Below are positions 1 to 8,548 of a stretch of 64,000 nucleotides of DNA, in pieces. A program made the translations under genes and the position numbers. The DNA is from Sphingopyxis sp. PET50 (GTDB lineage Bacteria; Pseudomonadota; Alphaproteobacteria; Sphingomonadales; Sphingomonadaceae). The stretch lies in contig NZ_CP104207.1 of assembly GCF_025244705.1 (NCBI RefSeq), positions 1,550,001 to 1,614,000 on the forward strand, read 5' to 3'. Numbering within the stretch: the stretch's first letter is position 1; each line of letters opens with the position of its first letter. Below the pieces are notes generated by a model. The model was not told the origin of the DNA. It searched no databases and saw only the letters and a list, made by a program, of their open reading frames with translations.

Positions 1-1017
1 CGGAATGGTGACGATGTCCTTTTCGACGAGGAAGGCGCGCAGCGTGGGAAGCTGGCGCCGCGCCTCGGCGACCGGGCCGTCGGCGGGCTTGTCAGCGTTC
101 ATCTTCTTCATGCAGTCGGCGATCGTCATCCCCGCCGCATAGGTCGCGCACGCCGCCTTCAGCGCGTCCTGATTGCGCTTCAAATCGGCCTGTCCGATCC
201 GCTCGAGCTCGTCGATCGGCGTATCGACGCCTTCGTTGGTCAGGATCATCTTCGCGAACCTGTCGGCGCCGAGCGCATAGCCGTCGGCCGTTCCCGGCTG
301 CGATCCGACATATTGGGCGAGATCGGTCATCGCCGCCCCCGCTTTCGCGACCGCCTCGTCGAACCGTTTCTGCAGCGCCTCGTCCTTGACCGAGGCAAAG
401 GCCGCCTTGGCATCGCCCTTGTAATAGTCGGCGAAGCCGCCGAAACCCGCGGTGCCATATTTGACGAAGGTCGCGGGCAGCGGCAGCTTGAGGTTCGCCT
501 TGATCTGCGCGGCGGCGGCGGGGACCTTTTCGGCATAGGCGATGAACGCCTTCATCCGCGTTTCCGCATCGGCGTAGGGCCGCGCGATATAGACATTGGG
601 ATCGAGCGCGCCGGTGTAGAAAGCGGGGTTCTTCGCCGCGAAATCGGTATCGCGCAGGAAAAAGAGCTGCCCCTCGGCAACCTTGACCAGATAATCGCGC
701 TCGAATGTCTCGGCGTCGATCATCTGGCCGTCGAACGCCTTCGCGTCGGCGATCGTCTTTTCGAGGAAGGTCGCCTGCTTCTCCAGCCCCTCGGGCGACC
801 AGTCGGGCAATTGCCCGTCAAACTCATGCTTGCCCTGATAGACCGCGAAATTCGGGTTGAGCGGGAAATAGCCCTTCAGGAAATTGTCGCGGAACTCGGT
901 CCAGCTCTTCGCTGCGGGCGCCGAGGCGGACTTGTTGTCCGACGCGTCGCAGCCCGCCAGGACGAGCAGGGTGGCGGCCATGGCGGCGCCGCCGAAACGG
1001 CCGAATTTGCGTGTCAT
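1..1017 (-). CDS. DUF885 family lipoprotein, 3' end outside window
   Basis: The reading frame is open from the ATG at 1017 to the window edge, about 339 residues, so the C-terminal half is missing. The N-terminus is a lipoprotein signal: basic MTRKFGRF, a hydrophobic stretch, then LVLAGC with the lipobox cysteine near residue 23. The mature part (ending before the edge with a run around MKKMNADKP) resembles the DUF885 family of secreted, predicted metallopeptidase-like proteins common in sphingomonads. The HExxE-type motif expected in the C-terminal half would lie outside the window, so activity cannot be judged. The family call is by recognition only. Confidence 0.7.
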   Translation of the reverse strand, partial: MTRKFGRFGGAAMAATLLVLAGCDASDNKSASAPAAKSWTEFRDNFLKGYFPLNPNFAVYQGKHEFDGQLPDWSPEGLEKQATFLEKTIADAKAFDGQMIDAETFERDYLVKVAEGQLFFLRDTDFAAKNPAFYTGALDPNVYIARPYADAETRMKAFIAYAEKVPAAAAQIKANLKLPLPATFVKYGTAGFGGFADYYKGDAKAAFASVKDEALQKRFDEAVAKAGAAMTDLAQYVGSQPGTADGYALGADRFAKMILTNEGVDTPIDELERIGQADLKRNQDALKAACATYAAGMTIADCMKKMNADKPADGPVAEARRQLPTLRAFLVEKDIVTIP

Positions 1018-1119
1018 ATCTGTAACTCCCCGATAGCGATGGCGGCTGTCTGCCATCATGACCAGTCGGTGACACTTGTTTATCGACGAACGGCAGGATT
1101 GGGGTGGATAGCAGGCATT

Positions 1120-1230
1120 CCCCTCCCTTTTAGGGAGGGGTTAGGGGTGGGTAGCGAGCGCAGCGAGCAAGAAGGAAGAGCACCGCCTTCGGCGGCCACC
1201 CACTCCCAGCCCCTCCCTTGCAGGGAGGGG
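1120..1230. repeat. Paired palindromic repeat (CCCTCCC/GGGAGGG family), copy 1
   Basis: Two near-identical hairpins (1120-1140 and 1210-1230, arms CCCCTCCC/GGGAGGGG) flank a core containing GTAGCGAGCGCAGCGAGC. The whole unit is the near-exact inverted copy of the unit at 8335-8444. It fills most of the 297-base gap between the DUF885 gene and the MFS gene, and no coding sequence was seen there. Confidence 0.85.
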
Positions 1231-1314
1231 AGATAAACGTCCACTCCCGCCCGAAACCCACAATCGGTACAATCGCCCTAGACAGCCCCGCACAGCCCGC
1301 TAGGGCGAATTCCA

Positions 1315-2625
1315 ATGGCAACGATCCTCCCCCCCGACGCGGACGAACCGGCGATGCCGGACACCCCCTCCAAGGCCCCCTCGCCGCTCAGCTTTCCCGA
1401 TTACCGCTATTACTGGCTGGCGCGCTTCACCGCGGTGATGGCGACGATCGCGATGGTCGTGGTCATCGGATACCAGCTCTACGACACCGCACGCACCGAT
1501 TACGGCATGTCGATCAAGGAGGCGTCGTTCCAGCTCGGGCTGCTCGGGCTGTTCCAGTTCGTGCCGCTGGCGGTACTGACCCCCGTCGCGGGCTGGGTCG
1601 CCGACCGGTTCGAGCGGCGCAGCGTCGCGATCTTCTCGAACCTCATCGACCTTTCGATCGCCGCCGCGCTCGGCTGGTTCACCTGGGTGGACGGCCTTAC
1701 CCTGCCCCTGCTCTTCGGCCTCGCCGCGCTGCACGGCGTCGCGCGCGTCTTTTCGGGTCCCGCGATGAGCGCGATCGCGCCGAACATCGTGCCCCCCGCC
1801 GTCCTGCCGCGCGCGATCGCGATGAGCAGCATCGCGTGGCAATCGGCGTCGGTGATCGGTCCAGCCGCGGGCGGCCTGATCTACGCCGCGCATCCGACAT
1901 CGGTCTATGTCTTCGCCGCCGCGCTGCTCGCCATCTCGGCCTTCACGATCGGCCGCGTGCGCCCGGTGCTGCCGCCGCCGGTCGAGGTGCGCCGCCATCC
2001 GCTGCGCGAGATGGCCGACGGGCTGCAGTTCACCTGGCGCGAGCGGTTCCTGCTCGGCACGATCACGCTCGACCTGTTCGCGGTGATATTGTCGGGCGCG
2101 ACCGCGATGCTGCCCGTCTATGCCCGCGACATATTGATGACCGGTTCCGAAGGGCTGGGTTTCCTGCGCGCCGCGCCCGCGGTGGGTGCGGCGGTGGTCG
2201 CGCTCGGCCTCGCCTGGCGCCCGATCGAGCGCAATGTCGGGGTCAAGATGCTGTGGGCGGTCGTCGTCTTCGGCCTCGCCACCATGGGCTTCGGCCTGTC
2301 GACCAACCTCTTCCTCTCGCTTGCGATGCTGGTGCTGCTCGGCGCCGCCGACATGTTCTCGGTCTTCGTGCGCGGCACGCTGATCCAGCTCAACACCCCC
2401 GACCATATGCGCGGCCGGGTGAGCGCGGTATCGGGGCTTGCCATTTCGGCCTCAAACGAGCTCGGCGAGATGCGGGCCGGGTCGATGGCCGCCGCCTTCG
2501 GCCCCGTCGCGGCGGTCGTCGCCGGCGGCGCCGCGGCGGTCGGTGTCACCGCGCTCTGGGCGTGGATCTTTCCCGAACTGCGCCGCGCCCGCACCTTCGA
2601 GCCGCATTTCGAAAAGGCCGGCTGA
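1315..2625 (+). CDS. MFS transporter, EntS/MFS_3-like
   Basis: A 436-residue polytopic inner-membrane protein with about twelve hydrophobic segments. Its layout matches the MFS_3 (enterobactin-exporter EntS-like) group: an FPDYRYYWLARF start to the first helix and the loop GWVADRFERRSVAI, the usual cytoplasmic motif between helices 2 and 3. It would export a small molecule by proton antiport; the substrate cannot be told. The start at 1315 follows a gap with no clear ribosome site. A second ATG at 1354 (MPDTPS) is also possible, since the first 13 residues are low-complexity. It stands alone and is not obviously in an operon. Confidence 0.85.
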   Translation: MATILPPDADEPAMPDTPSKAPSPLSFPDYRYYWLARFTAVMATIAMVVVIGYQLYDTARTDYGMSIKEASFQLGLLGLFQFVPLAVLTPVAGWVADRFERRSVAIFSNLIDLSIAAALGWFTWVDGLTLPLLFGLAALHGVARVFSGPAMSAIAPNIVPPAVLPRAIAMSSIAWQSASVIGPAAGGLIYAAHPTSVYVFAAALLAISAFTIGRVRPVLPPPVEVRRHPLREMADGLQFTWRERFLLGTITLDLFAVILSGATAMLPVYARDILMTGSEGLGFLRAAPAVGAAVVALGLAWRPIERNVGVKMLWAVVVFGLATMGFGLSTNLFLSLAMLVLLGAADMFSVFVRGTLIQLNTPDHMRGRVSAVSGLAISASNELGEMRAGSMAAAFGPVAAVVAGGAAAVGVTALWAWIFPELRRARTFEPHFEKAG

Positions 2626-2775
2626 CGCTTTTCCGCGGCTGCCCGCGACGTCGAAATCAACTCGTCGCAATCCGCCTTCCTTTCGCCACAAAGCTATTGT
2701 CAATTTATTTAGTTGAATTATCCCGGTTGCACCCGTCACCACGGTTTCCCTCTCATTTGCGATGGAGATCCCGTC

Positions 2776-3446
2776 ATGAACGCAACCCTGATTCGCCATA
2801 AAATCCTGACAATTCCGGGCCTCGACAACAGCGGCCCGCGCCACTGGCAGAGCCTGTGGGAACATAAGTTCCCCGACTGCGAGCAGAATCGACCTGGGCA
2901 ACTGGTCGGCCCCCGACAAGGACGAGTGGACACGGCGAGATCGGCGACGCGATCGCCGCCGAGGGCGAACCGGTGCTGATCGCCGCGCACAGCCTGGGCT
3001 GTCACGCCTTCGCCCACTGGTTCGCCCATGCCAGCGGCGTCGCCCGCGCCAACGTCGCCGGGGCGCTGCTCGTCGCGCCGCCCGACCTTGGCGACCTGCG
3101 CCGCGACAGCCGCGTGGCGGGCTTTACCGACGCCCCCGCCTTCACCGCGCCCACGCCGATCATCGTCGTCGCCAGCGACAATGATCCCTATGCCAAGACC
3201 TCGCACGTGTGGCGCCTGTCGCGGCAATGGGACGCGCGCTTCGTCAACGCGGGCCCTTTCGGCCATATCAACGCCGATTCGGGGATCGGCGACTGGCCTT
3301 ATGGACAGTATCTGCTCGCCTCGTTACAACCCGCGCCCGTGCCCGACCTGGCCGATGAAAGGCTATGGGTCCGGGCCGGCGACTGGCCCAACCGGGTCCG
3401 CCGCGATCCGCGCTTCGAACACAGGGAAAGTGCATTCCGACCATGA
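2776..3446 (+). CDS. RBBP9/YdeN-type serine hydrolase (two frameshifts)
   Basis: A small alpha/beta hydrolase of the RBBP9/YdeN family. The start at 2776 has GGAGAT seven bases upstream. The N-terminus [16 protein letters not shown] is the family hallmark, and the nucleophile elbow AHSLGC carries the serine. The reading frame breaks at about 2885 and 2938. Removing one base at each site restores a continuous protein through [13 protein letters not shown] and [12 protein letters not shown]. The length, 671 bases, is 3n+2, as expected for two extra bases. The stop overlaps the cysK start (ATGA), so the two are translationally coupled. The family's true substrates are mostly unknown. Confidence 0.8.
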
Positions 3447-4364
3447 AAGCCAATTCGATCCTCGATACAATCGGCAACACCCCGCATATCCGGGTCGCCA
3501 AGCTGTTCCCCGACGCCGAAGTCTGGGTGAAGTCGGAACGCAGCAACCCGGGCGGGTCGATCAAGGATCGAGATCGGACTCGCGATGATCGAGGCGGCCG
3601 AAGCCGACGGCAGCCTCAAGCCCGGCGGTACCATCGTCGAGCCGACGTCGGGCAACACCGGCATCGGCCTGGCGATGGCCGCCGCGGTCAAGGGATACAG
3701 GCTGATCCTCGTCATGCCCGAAAGCATGTCGCTCGAACGCCGCCGGCTCATGCTCGCCTATGGCGCGACCTTCGACCTGACGCCGCGCGAAAAGGGCATG
3801 AAGGGCGCCATCGAGCGCGCGATAGAGCTGGTCGAGACCACGCCGGGCGCCTGGATGCCGCAGCAGTTCGAGAATGAAGCGAACATCGACGTCCACGTTC
3901 GCACCACCGCCCCCGAAATCTTCGAGGATTTCCAGGATAGCCCGATCGACGTGCTGATCACCGGGGTCGGCACCGGCGGCCATATCACCGGCACCGCGCA
4001 ATTCCTCAAGGAACGCTGGCCCAACCTGAAAGTCTATGCCGTCGAACCCGAAGCCTCCCCCGTCATCTCGGGCGGCCAGCCCGCGCCGCACCCGATTCAG
4101 GGCATCGGCGCCGGTTTCATCCCGCGCAACCTCCACACCGACCTGCTCGACGGCGTCATCAAGGTCGACGCCGCCGACGCCAAGACCTTCGCGCGCCGCG
4201 CCGCGACCGAGGAGGGCATGCTCGTCGGCATCTCGTCGGGCGCCACCCTCGCCGCGATCGCGCAGAAACTGAAAGAATTGCCCGCGGGCAGCCGCATCCT
4301 CGGTTTCAATTACGACACCGGCGAGCGCTACCTCTCGGTTCCCGACTTCCTCCCGGAAATCTGA
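3443..4364 (+). CDS. cysK: Cysteine synthase A (one frameshift)
   Basis: A PLP-dependent O-acetylserine sulfhydrylase, the last step of cysteine synthesis. Residues 1-43 carry IGNTPHIRV and the PLP-lysine motif NPGGSIKD. After the break come [10 protein letters not shown] (substrate loop), the glycine-rich phosphate loop [10 protein letters not shown] and the C-terminal SSGAT serine motif. The frame breaks at about 3571, where GATCGAGATCGG has one base too many; removing it gives [13 protein letters not shown]. The length is 3n+1. A broken biosynthetic cysK is unlikely, so a sequence error is more probable. The start overlaps the hydrolase stop. The serine acetyltransferase partner is also in the window (60442-61146). 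Confidence 0.93.
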
Positions 4365-4375
4365 GTTTTCCGCGC

Positions 4376-5548
4376 ATGGCGTCGGAAGCGCCTCGGGGGG
4401 CCCTGCCCCGGGAAAACCTGCCGTTGTGGCGCGACTGGCAGGCATGGCTGTTCGTGCTGCTGGCGATCGTCGCGATCGTCGCCGTCCTCCATGCCAGCGG
4501 CCAGGGCGGGCCAGGCGGCCGTGGCGTGCGTATCGCGCCGGTGGCGCCGCCCGCCAGCATCGTGCCCGAGGTGCTGCCGATGGAACTGGCGCCGATCACC
4601 GAGGACGATGCCCGCGCCGCCAATGCGAAGATTCCGCTGGTGACGACCGGCGTCGTCGCGGCGCGGCCCTTCATCTATGGCGGCGACGCCGACAACCGCG
4701 GCCGCGCGCGCGACTGCCTCGCCGCCGCGATGCTCTACGAGGCCGGGGACGACAGCGGCGGACAGCGCGCGGTCGGACAGGTCATCATCAACCGGGTCCG
4801 CCACCCCGCCTTTCCCAAGTCGATCTGCGCGGTGGTGTTCCAGGGCTCCGAACGCACGACCGGCTGCCAGTTCACCTTCACCTGCGACGGCGCGCTCAGC
4901 CGCCGCTATTCGGAGGCGGCGTGGACGCGGGCGCAGGTCAATGCCGAGATCGTGCTGGCGGGCGGCGTCGATCCGCGCGTCGGGCTCGCGACCCATTACC
5001 ACACCGACTGGGTGCGCCCCTATTGGAGCGACAGCCTGGAGAAGATCGCGATCGTCGACACCCATCTCTTCTTCCGCTGGCCCGGCTATTGGGGCACGCC
5101 CGGCGCGTTCCGCGGCGCCGTCGCCGGTGTCGAGACGCCCGTCGCCAAGATGGCGGCGCTGTCGCCGCTGCACATGGCGGGATTGCCGGACGAACTGGCG
5201 GCCGAAGAGGTCGATGCCGTCGTGGGCGAACCGCGCATCACCGGCGGCGCGATCCCCGGACAGGTGGTTTCGGGCGGGCGCGAGACGATCACCGTGACGC
5301 TCGACCGCAAGGCGACGCCGGAAAGCTTCGTCACCCTCGCGCTGCGCCTGTGCGGCACGCGCGAATATTGCAAGTTCATGGGCTGGACCAACCCGGTGCT
5401 CAAGCCCGAGGGCGAGGCGATGAACGACATGCAGCGCGCCGCCATGACCTTCTCCTACCTCCGCGACGACAAGGCGGGGTTCGAAAAGGCGCTGTGGAAC
5501 TGCAGCGAGTACAAGCGCGACGATCTGCGCCAGTGCATGAAGCGCTGA
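4376..5548 (+). CDS. SleB-type cell wall hydrolase, membrane anchored
   Basis: A 390-residue protein with one N-terminal transmembrane helix (about residues 20-41, WLFVLLAIVAIVAVLHASG), then a proline/alanine-rich linker. A SleB/Hydrolase_2 domain covers about residues 105-245: DCLAAAMLYEA with the catalytic glutamate, QVIINRVRHPAFP, CQFTFTCDG and THYHTDWV. This family cuts peptidoglycan glycan strands as lytic transglycosylases or amidases, here from the periplasmic face. The C-terminal 140 residues have no domain I recognise. It begins 11 bases after cysK and may be read from the same transcript. Confidence 0.85.
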   Translation: MASEAPRGALPRENLPLWRDWQAWLFVLLAIVAIVAVLHASGQGGPGGRGVRIAPVAPPASIVPEVLPMELAPITEDDARAANAKIPLVTTGVVAARPFIYGGDADNRGRARDCLAAAMLYEAGDDSGGQRAVGQVIINRVRHPAFPKSICAVVFQGSERTTGCQFTFTCDGALSRRYSEAAWTRAQVNAEIVLAGGVDPRVGLATHYHTDWVRPYWSDSLEKIAIVDTHLFFRWPGYWGTPGAFRGAVAGVETPVAKMAALSPLHMAGLPDELAAEEVDAVVGEPRITGGAIPGQVVSGGRETITVTLDRKATPESFVTLALRLCGTREYCKFMGWTNPVLKPEGEAMNDMQRAAMTFSYLRDDKAGFEKALWNCSEYKRDDLRQCMKR

Positions 5549-5551
5549 ATC

Positions 5552-5676
5552 CCCCCTCCCTGAAAGGGAGGGGTTGGGGGTGGGTCGCGAGCGAAGCGAG
5601 CTTGCACCCTTTCGGTGGCTCACGACGCCGCTGGCGCGGCGCACCCGCCCCCGGGTGCTTCCCCTTCGGGGAGGGG
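5552..5676. repeat. Paired palindromic repeat, copy 2
   Basis: Hairpin CCCCTCCCTGAAAGGGAGGGG at 5553-5573 plus a shorter CCCCTTCGGGGAGGGG at 5661-5676, with the family core GTCGCGAGCGAAGCGAGC between. It lies between the convergent SleB and oxidoreductase genes, where it could also act as a bidirectional transcription stop. Confidence 0.8.
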
Positions 5677-5684
5677 AGAAAGGC

Positions 5685-6818
5685 TTAAGGCCGGATCAGA
5701 TATTTCTCGCCCGTCCGCTTCGCGTTATAGGCTGCGATCGTGTCGAGGTTCAGCGCCTCGACCAGCGAAATCTGATGGCTGTAATGGCTCTTGAAGGTCG
5801 TCGTCAGTTCGTCGACGACACGCGCCCGCATCCTGCCGATCACCTCCGCTCCCGCCTTCGCGAGGAACGGGGTCAGCAGGAAGCCCGACAGCGACCACGA
5901 CAGGCTGGCGGCGCGCGCCGCGAACACCGTCGGACTGAGATCGAGGGCGCCATAGATATACACCTGCTTGAAGGTGTCGGAGCCATAGCGGCTGTAGGTC
6001 GTCATGCGCCGGACCGCCGCCGCCTCCATCGCGGTCAGTATCTGCCCCGCCAGCTTGCCGCCGCCCGTCGCATCGAAACCGATCGTCGCGCCGGTTTCCG
6101 TGATCGCATCGATCAGCCGGTCGACGAAATCGTCGGTGCCGCTGTTGACGATATGCGTTGCGCCGACGCCCTTCAGTATCTCGACCTGCGCGTCGCTGCG
6201 CACGATGTTGACCAGCGGGATGCCATCCTTGGCGCAGATCTTGACGAGCATCTGACCCAGGTTCGACGCCGCGGCGGTGTGGACGATCGCGCTATGCCCC
6301 TCCTTTCGCATGATCTCGGTAAAGGCGAGGCTGGTCAGCGGGTTGACGAAGCAGGAGGCACCGTCGACCGGGTCGGTGCCGTCGGGCAGTTCCATCACCA
6401 TCTGCACCGGCAGGCAGCGATATTCGGCGTAGATCTCGCCGCCGAGCAGCGCCACCGTCTTGCCGAGCAGCGCCTGCGCCTCGGGCGATGCGCCCGCCTT
6501 CACCACCAGCCCGCAGCCCTCGTTGCCGATCGGCAGCGCATCGCCGACGCGGCCCGCCATCGCACGCATTCCGGCGGGCGGAATGTCGGCGGTCACGACA
6601 GGCAGGCCGTCGCGCGTCGCGGCGCGCGCGGTCGTCATATCGGCACCGCCGAACAACAGGCCCAGGTCCGACGGGTTGATCGGCGTCGCCAATATCTTGA
6701 CCAGCACCTCGTGCGGCTTGGGTTCGGGCATCGGACGGCGCTCGAACGACACCTCCAGCTCGCCCCCGGGCTTGACGAGGGTGGTCATCACCAGATTGGT
6801 GGCTGGCAGGTCGGTCAT
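5685..6818 (-). CDS. Zinc-binding alcohol dehydrogenase / quinone oxidoreductase-like protein
   Basis: A 377-residue member of the medium-chain dehydrogenase/reductase superfamily. The GroES-like N-terminal half has PEPKPHEVLVKILATPINPSDL and GNEGCGLVV. The Rossmann half is seen around AIVHTAAASNLGQMLVKICA, where the usual glycine-rich turn is replaced by TAAASNLG. No full set of structural zinc cysteines is visible, so it is more like an NADPH:quinone or enoyl reductase than a true alcohol dehydrogenase. The start at 6818 (MTDLPATN) has GGGAGA eight bases upstream; an in-frame ATG at about 6833 is less likely. Substrate unknown. Confidence 0.8.
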   Translation of the reverse strand: MTDLPATNLVMTTLVKPGGELEVSFERRPMPEPKPHEVLVKILATPINPSDLGLLFGGADMTTARAATRDGLPVVTADIPPAGMRAMAGRVGDALPIGNEGCGLVVKAGASPEAQALLGKTVALLGGEIYAEYRCLPVQMVMELPDGTDPVDGASCFVNPLTSLAFTEIMRKEGHSAIVHTAAASNLGQMLVKICAKDGIPLVNIVRSDAQVEILKGVGATHIVNSGTDDFVDRLIDAITETGATIGFDATGGGKLAGQILTAMEAAAVRRMTTYSRYGSDTFKQVYIYGALDLSPTVFAARAASLSWSLSGFLLTPFLAKAGAEVIGRMRARVVDELTTTFKSHYSHQISLVEALNLDTIAAYNAKRTGEKYLIRP

Positions 6819-7122
6819 CGCGCGTCTCCCATAGGTTCGGTTTTTGGATGAAACCGATTTAGGCAGCACGGAGCCAACTGGCAATCGCGAACCTTCGCGA
6901 AGGGTGCCGGCTTCGGGATGGTTGGCTGCCCGTTCGCTCTTTCCCGTTCCCTGGCGAAAGCGGGGCAGGATCGCGAGCGCAGCCTTGTCTCCATCAACCC
7001 CCGCTTGTGCCGGGGAAGGGCGAGTGCCCCCCGATACCGGTCTCCCCACTCCCCCGTCACACAAACGACGCGCCCGGCATTCAAGGGATGACCCCCGCCA
7101 ACCAAAAGGCTAGAGCCGCTTC
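6819..7122. other. Divergent intergenic region
   Basis: 304 bases between the divergent oxidoreductase and manC genes. It must hold both promoters. A degenerate GC-rich palindrome (CCCGTTCC..GGCGAAAGCGGGG) lies around 6945-6965. No ORF here resembles a known protein, and no operator or RNA motif was recognised. Confidence 0.4.
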
Positions 7123-8170
7123 ATGACCCGCCAGATTCAACCCGTTATCCTGTGCGGCGGCGCCGGTACCCGGCTGTGGCCCGAATCGCGGGGCACGCGC
7201 GCCAAACAGTTCCTGCCGCTGACCGGCGCCGACAGCCTCTTCCAGCAAACCGTCGCGCGGACCCCTGCTGGCGAAAATTTCCTGCCCCCTCTCATCCTCT
7301 GCGGCGAGGCGCATGTCGGCGTGGTGCGCGAACAGATGGGCGCGCGCGAGGCGAGCCTGCTCGTCGAACCGATGCCGCGCAACACCGCCGCGGCGATCGC
7401 GCTCGCCGTGGCGCAGGCCGACGCCGACACGCTGCTGCTCGTGATGCCGAGCGACCATGTCATCGCCGACGTCCCCGCCTTCCACGCCGCGATCGCCAAA
7501 GCGGCACGGCTGGCGCAGGCCGACTGGCTCGTCACCTTCGGCATTGCGCCGACGCACCCCGACACCGGCTTCGGCTATATCGCCAGCGGCGCCGCGATCG
7601 GCGGCGCCGGCGAGAATTGGGGCTTCGCGGTCGACCGCTTCGTCGAAAAACCGCCGCTCGAAGAGGCCGAGCACATGCTCGCAAGCGGCGGCTACAGCTG
7701 GAACAGCCGGCATCTTCCTGTTCCGTGCCGGGCGGATGCGCGACGCGATGCTCACCCATTGCCGCACGATCTTCGACGCCGCCGCCGACGCGCTGGCGGC
7801 GGGCGCGCGCGACGGCGACGCGCTCTACGCCGACGGCCCCAAATTCGCGGCCGCGCCGTCGGATTCGATCGACTATGCGGTGATGGAAAAGGACGACCGC
7901 GTCGCCATCGTCCCCGTGACCATGGGCTGGTCCGACCTCGGCAGCTGGCAGGCGGTCCACGCGCTCGCCGCCTGTGACGAGGCCGGCAATGCGACGACCG
8001 GCGATGTCTTCCTCCACGACAGCAACGGCAATCTGATCCGCTCGGGCGGCAAGCGCGTGTCGGTGATCGGCATGGAGGGGGTGGCGGTGGTCGTCGACGG
8101 CGACGATATCCTCGTCATGCCGCTCAAACGCTGCCAGGACGTCCGCGCCGCGGCGAAGGCGCGGGAGTAG
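7123..8170 (+). CDS. manC: Mannose-1-phosphate guanylyltransferase (one frameshift)
   Basis: Makes GDP-mannose from mannose-1-phosphate and GTP for exopolysaccharide, LPS or glycolipid synthesis. The nucleotidyltransferase motif GGAGTRLWPESR is at residues 11-22, followed by KQFLPL, EPMPRNTAAAIALA, MPSDHVI, the FVEKP sugar-binding motif and GWSDLGSW near the C-terminus. The protein is of the short type, about 349 residues, without the C-terminal isomerase domain. The frame breaks at about 7707 (AACAGCCGGCATC has one extra C). Removing it gives WNSGIFLFRAGRMRDA and a continuous protein; the length is 3n+1. Confidence 0.92.
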
Positions 8171-8223
8171 CGAGCCGCGTCCCAGCGGAATGGCGAGTTG
8201 GGCGGGATGCGACATTGACGGCA

Positions 8224-8300
8224 TCGTCATCCCGGACCTGATCCGCGGTTCATTCCCGCAGCGTCGAAAGAATGGTTCCCGGATCGAGTCCGGGGTGACG
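8224..8300. repeat. Inverted repeat of the GTCATCCCGGA..TCCGGGGTGAC type
   Basis: Imperfect inverted repeat: CGTCATCCCGGACCTGATCC on the left and GGATCGAGTCCGGGGTGACG on the right. Half-copies of the same motif occur at about 13923 (CATCCCGGACTTGAT) and 46074 (GTCACCCCGGGC). It sits in the 378-base gap after manC together with the next repeat; the rest of that gap holds no coding sequence. Confidence 0.75.
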
Positions 8301-8334
8301 GAAGTCTGGAACGGGTGTTTGCGGACGTTGATCT

Positions 8335-8444
8335 CCCCTCCCTGCAAGGGAGGGGCTGGAGGTGGGTGGCCGCCGAAGGCGGCGCTCTTCCTCTTGCTCG
8401 CTACGCTCGCTACCCACCCCTAACCCCTCCCTAAAAGGGAGGGG
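8335..8444. repeat. Paired palindromic repeat, copy 3 (inverted twin of copy 1)
   Basis: Hairpins at 8335-8355 and 8424-8444 flank a core with GCCGCCGAAGGCGGCG and GCTCGCTACGCTCGCTACC. Read on the minus strand it matches 1120-1230 almost base for base, so these are two copies of one element in opposite orientation. Confidence 0.85.
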
Positions 8445-8548
8445 AATCTCTTGTATCCACCCCGAACCGCTCCCCGCTGTGGGTTTGCGATGATGCAATC
8501 ACGGCGTCCGGTTGCAACCGGACGCCGCAACGCGGCATAGTCGGCCCG

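Noticed and set aside
1120-1230. CRISPR-like array in the repeat regions
   Set aside because: The repeats are paired palindromes with unequal, related cores, not regular repeats with unique spacers, and no cas gene is present.
8190-8423. 77-codon open frame after manC
   Set aside because: It lies wholly in two intergenic repeats and has no ribosome site or homology.
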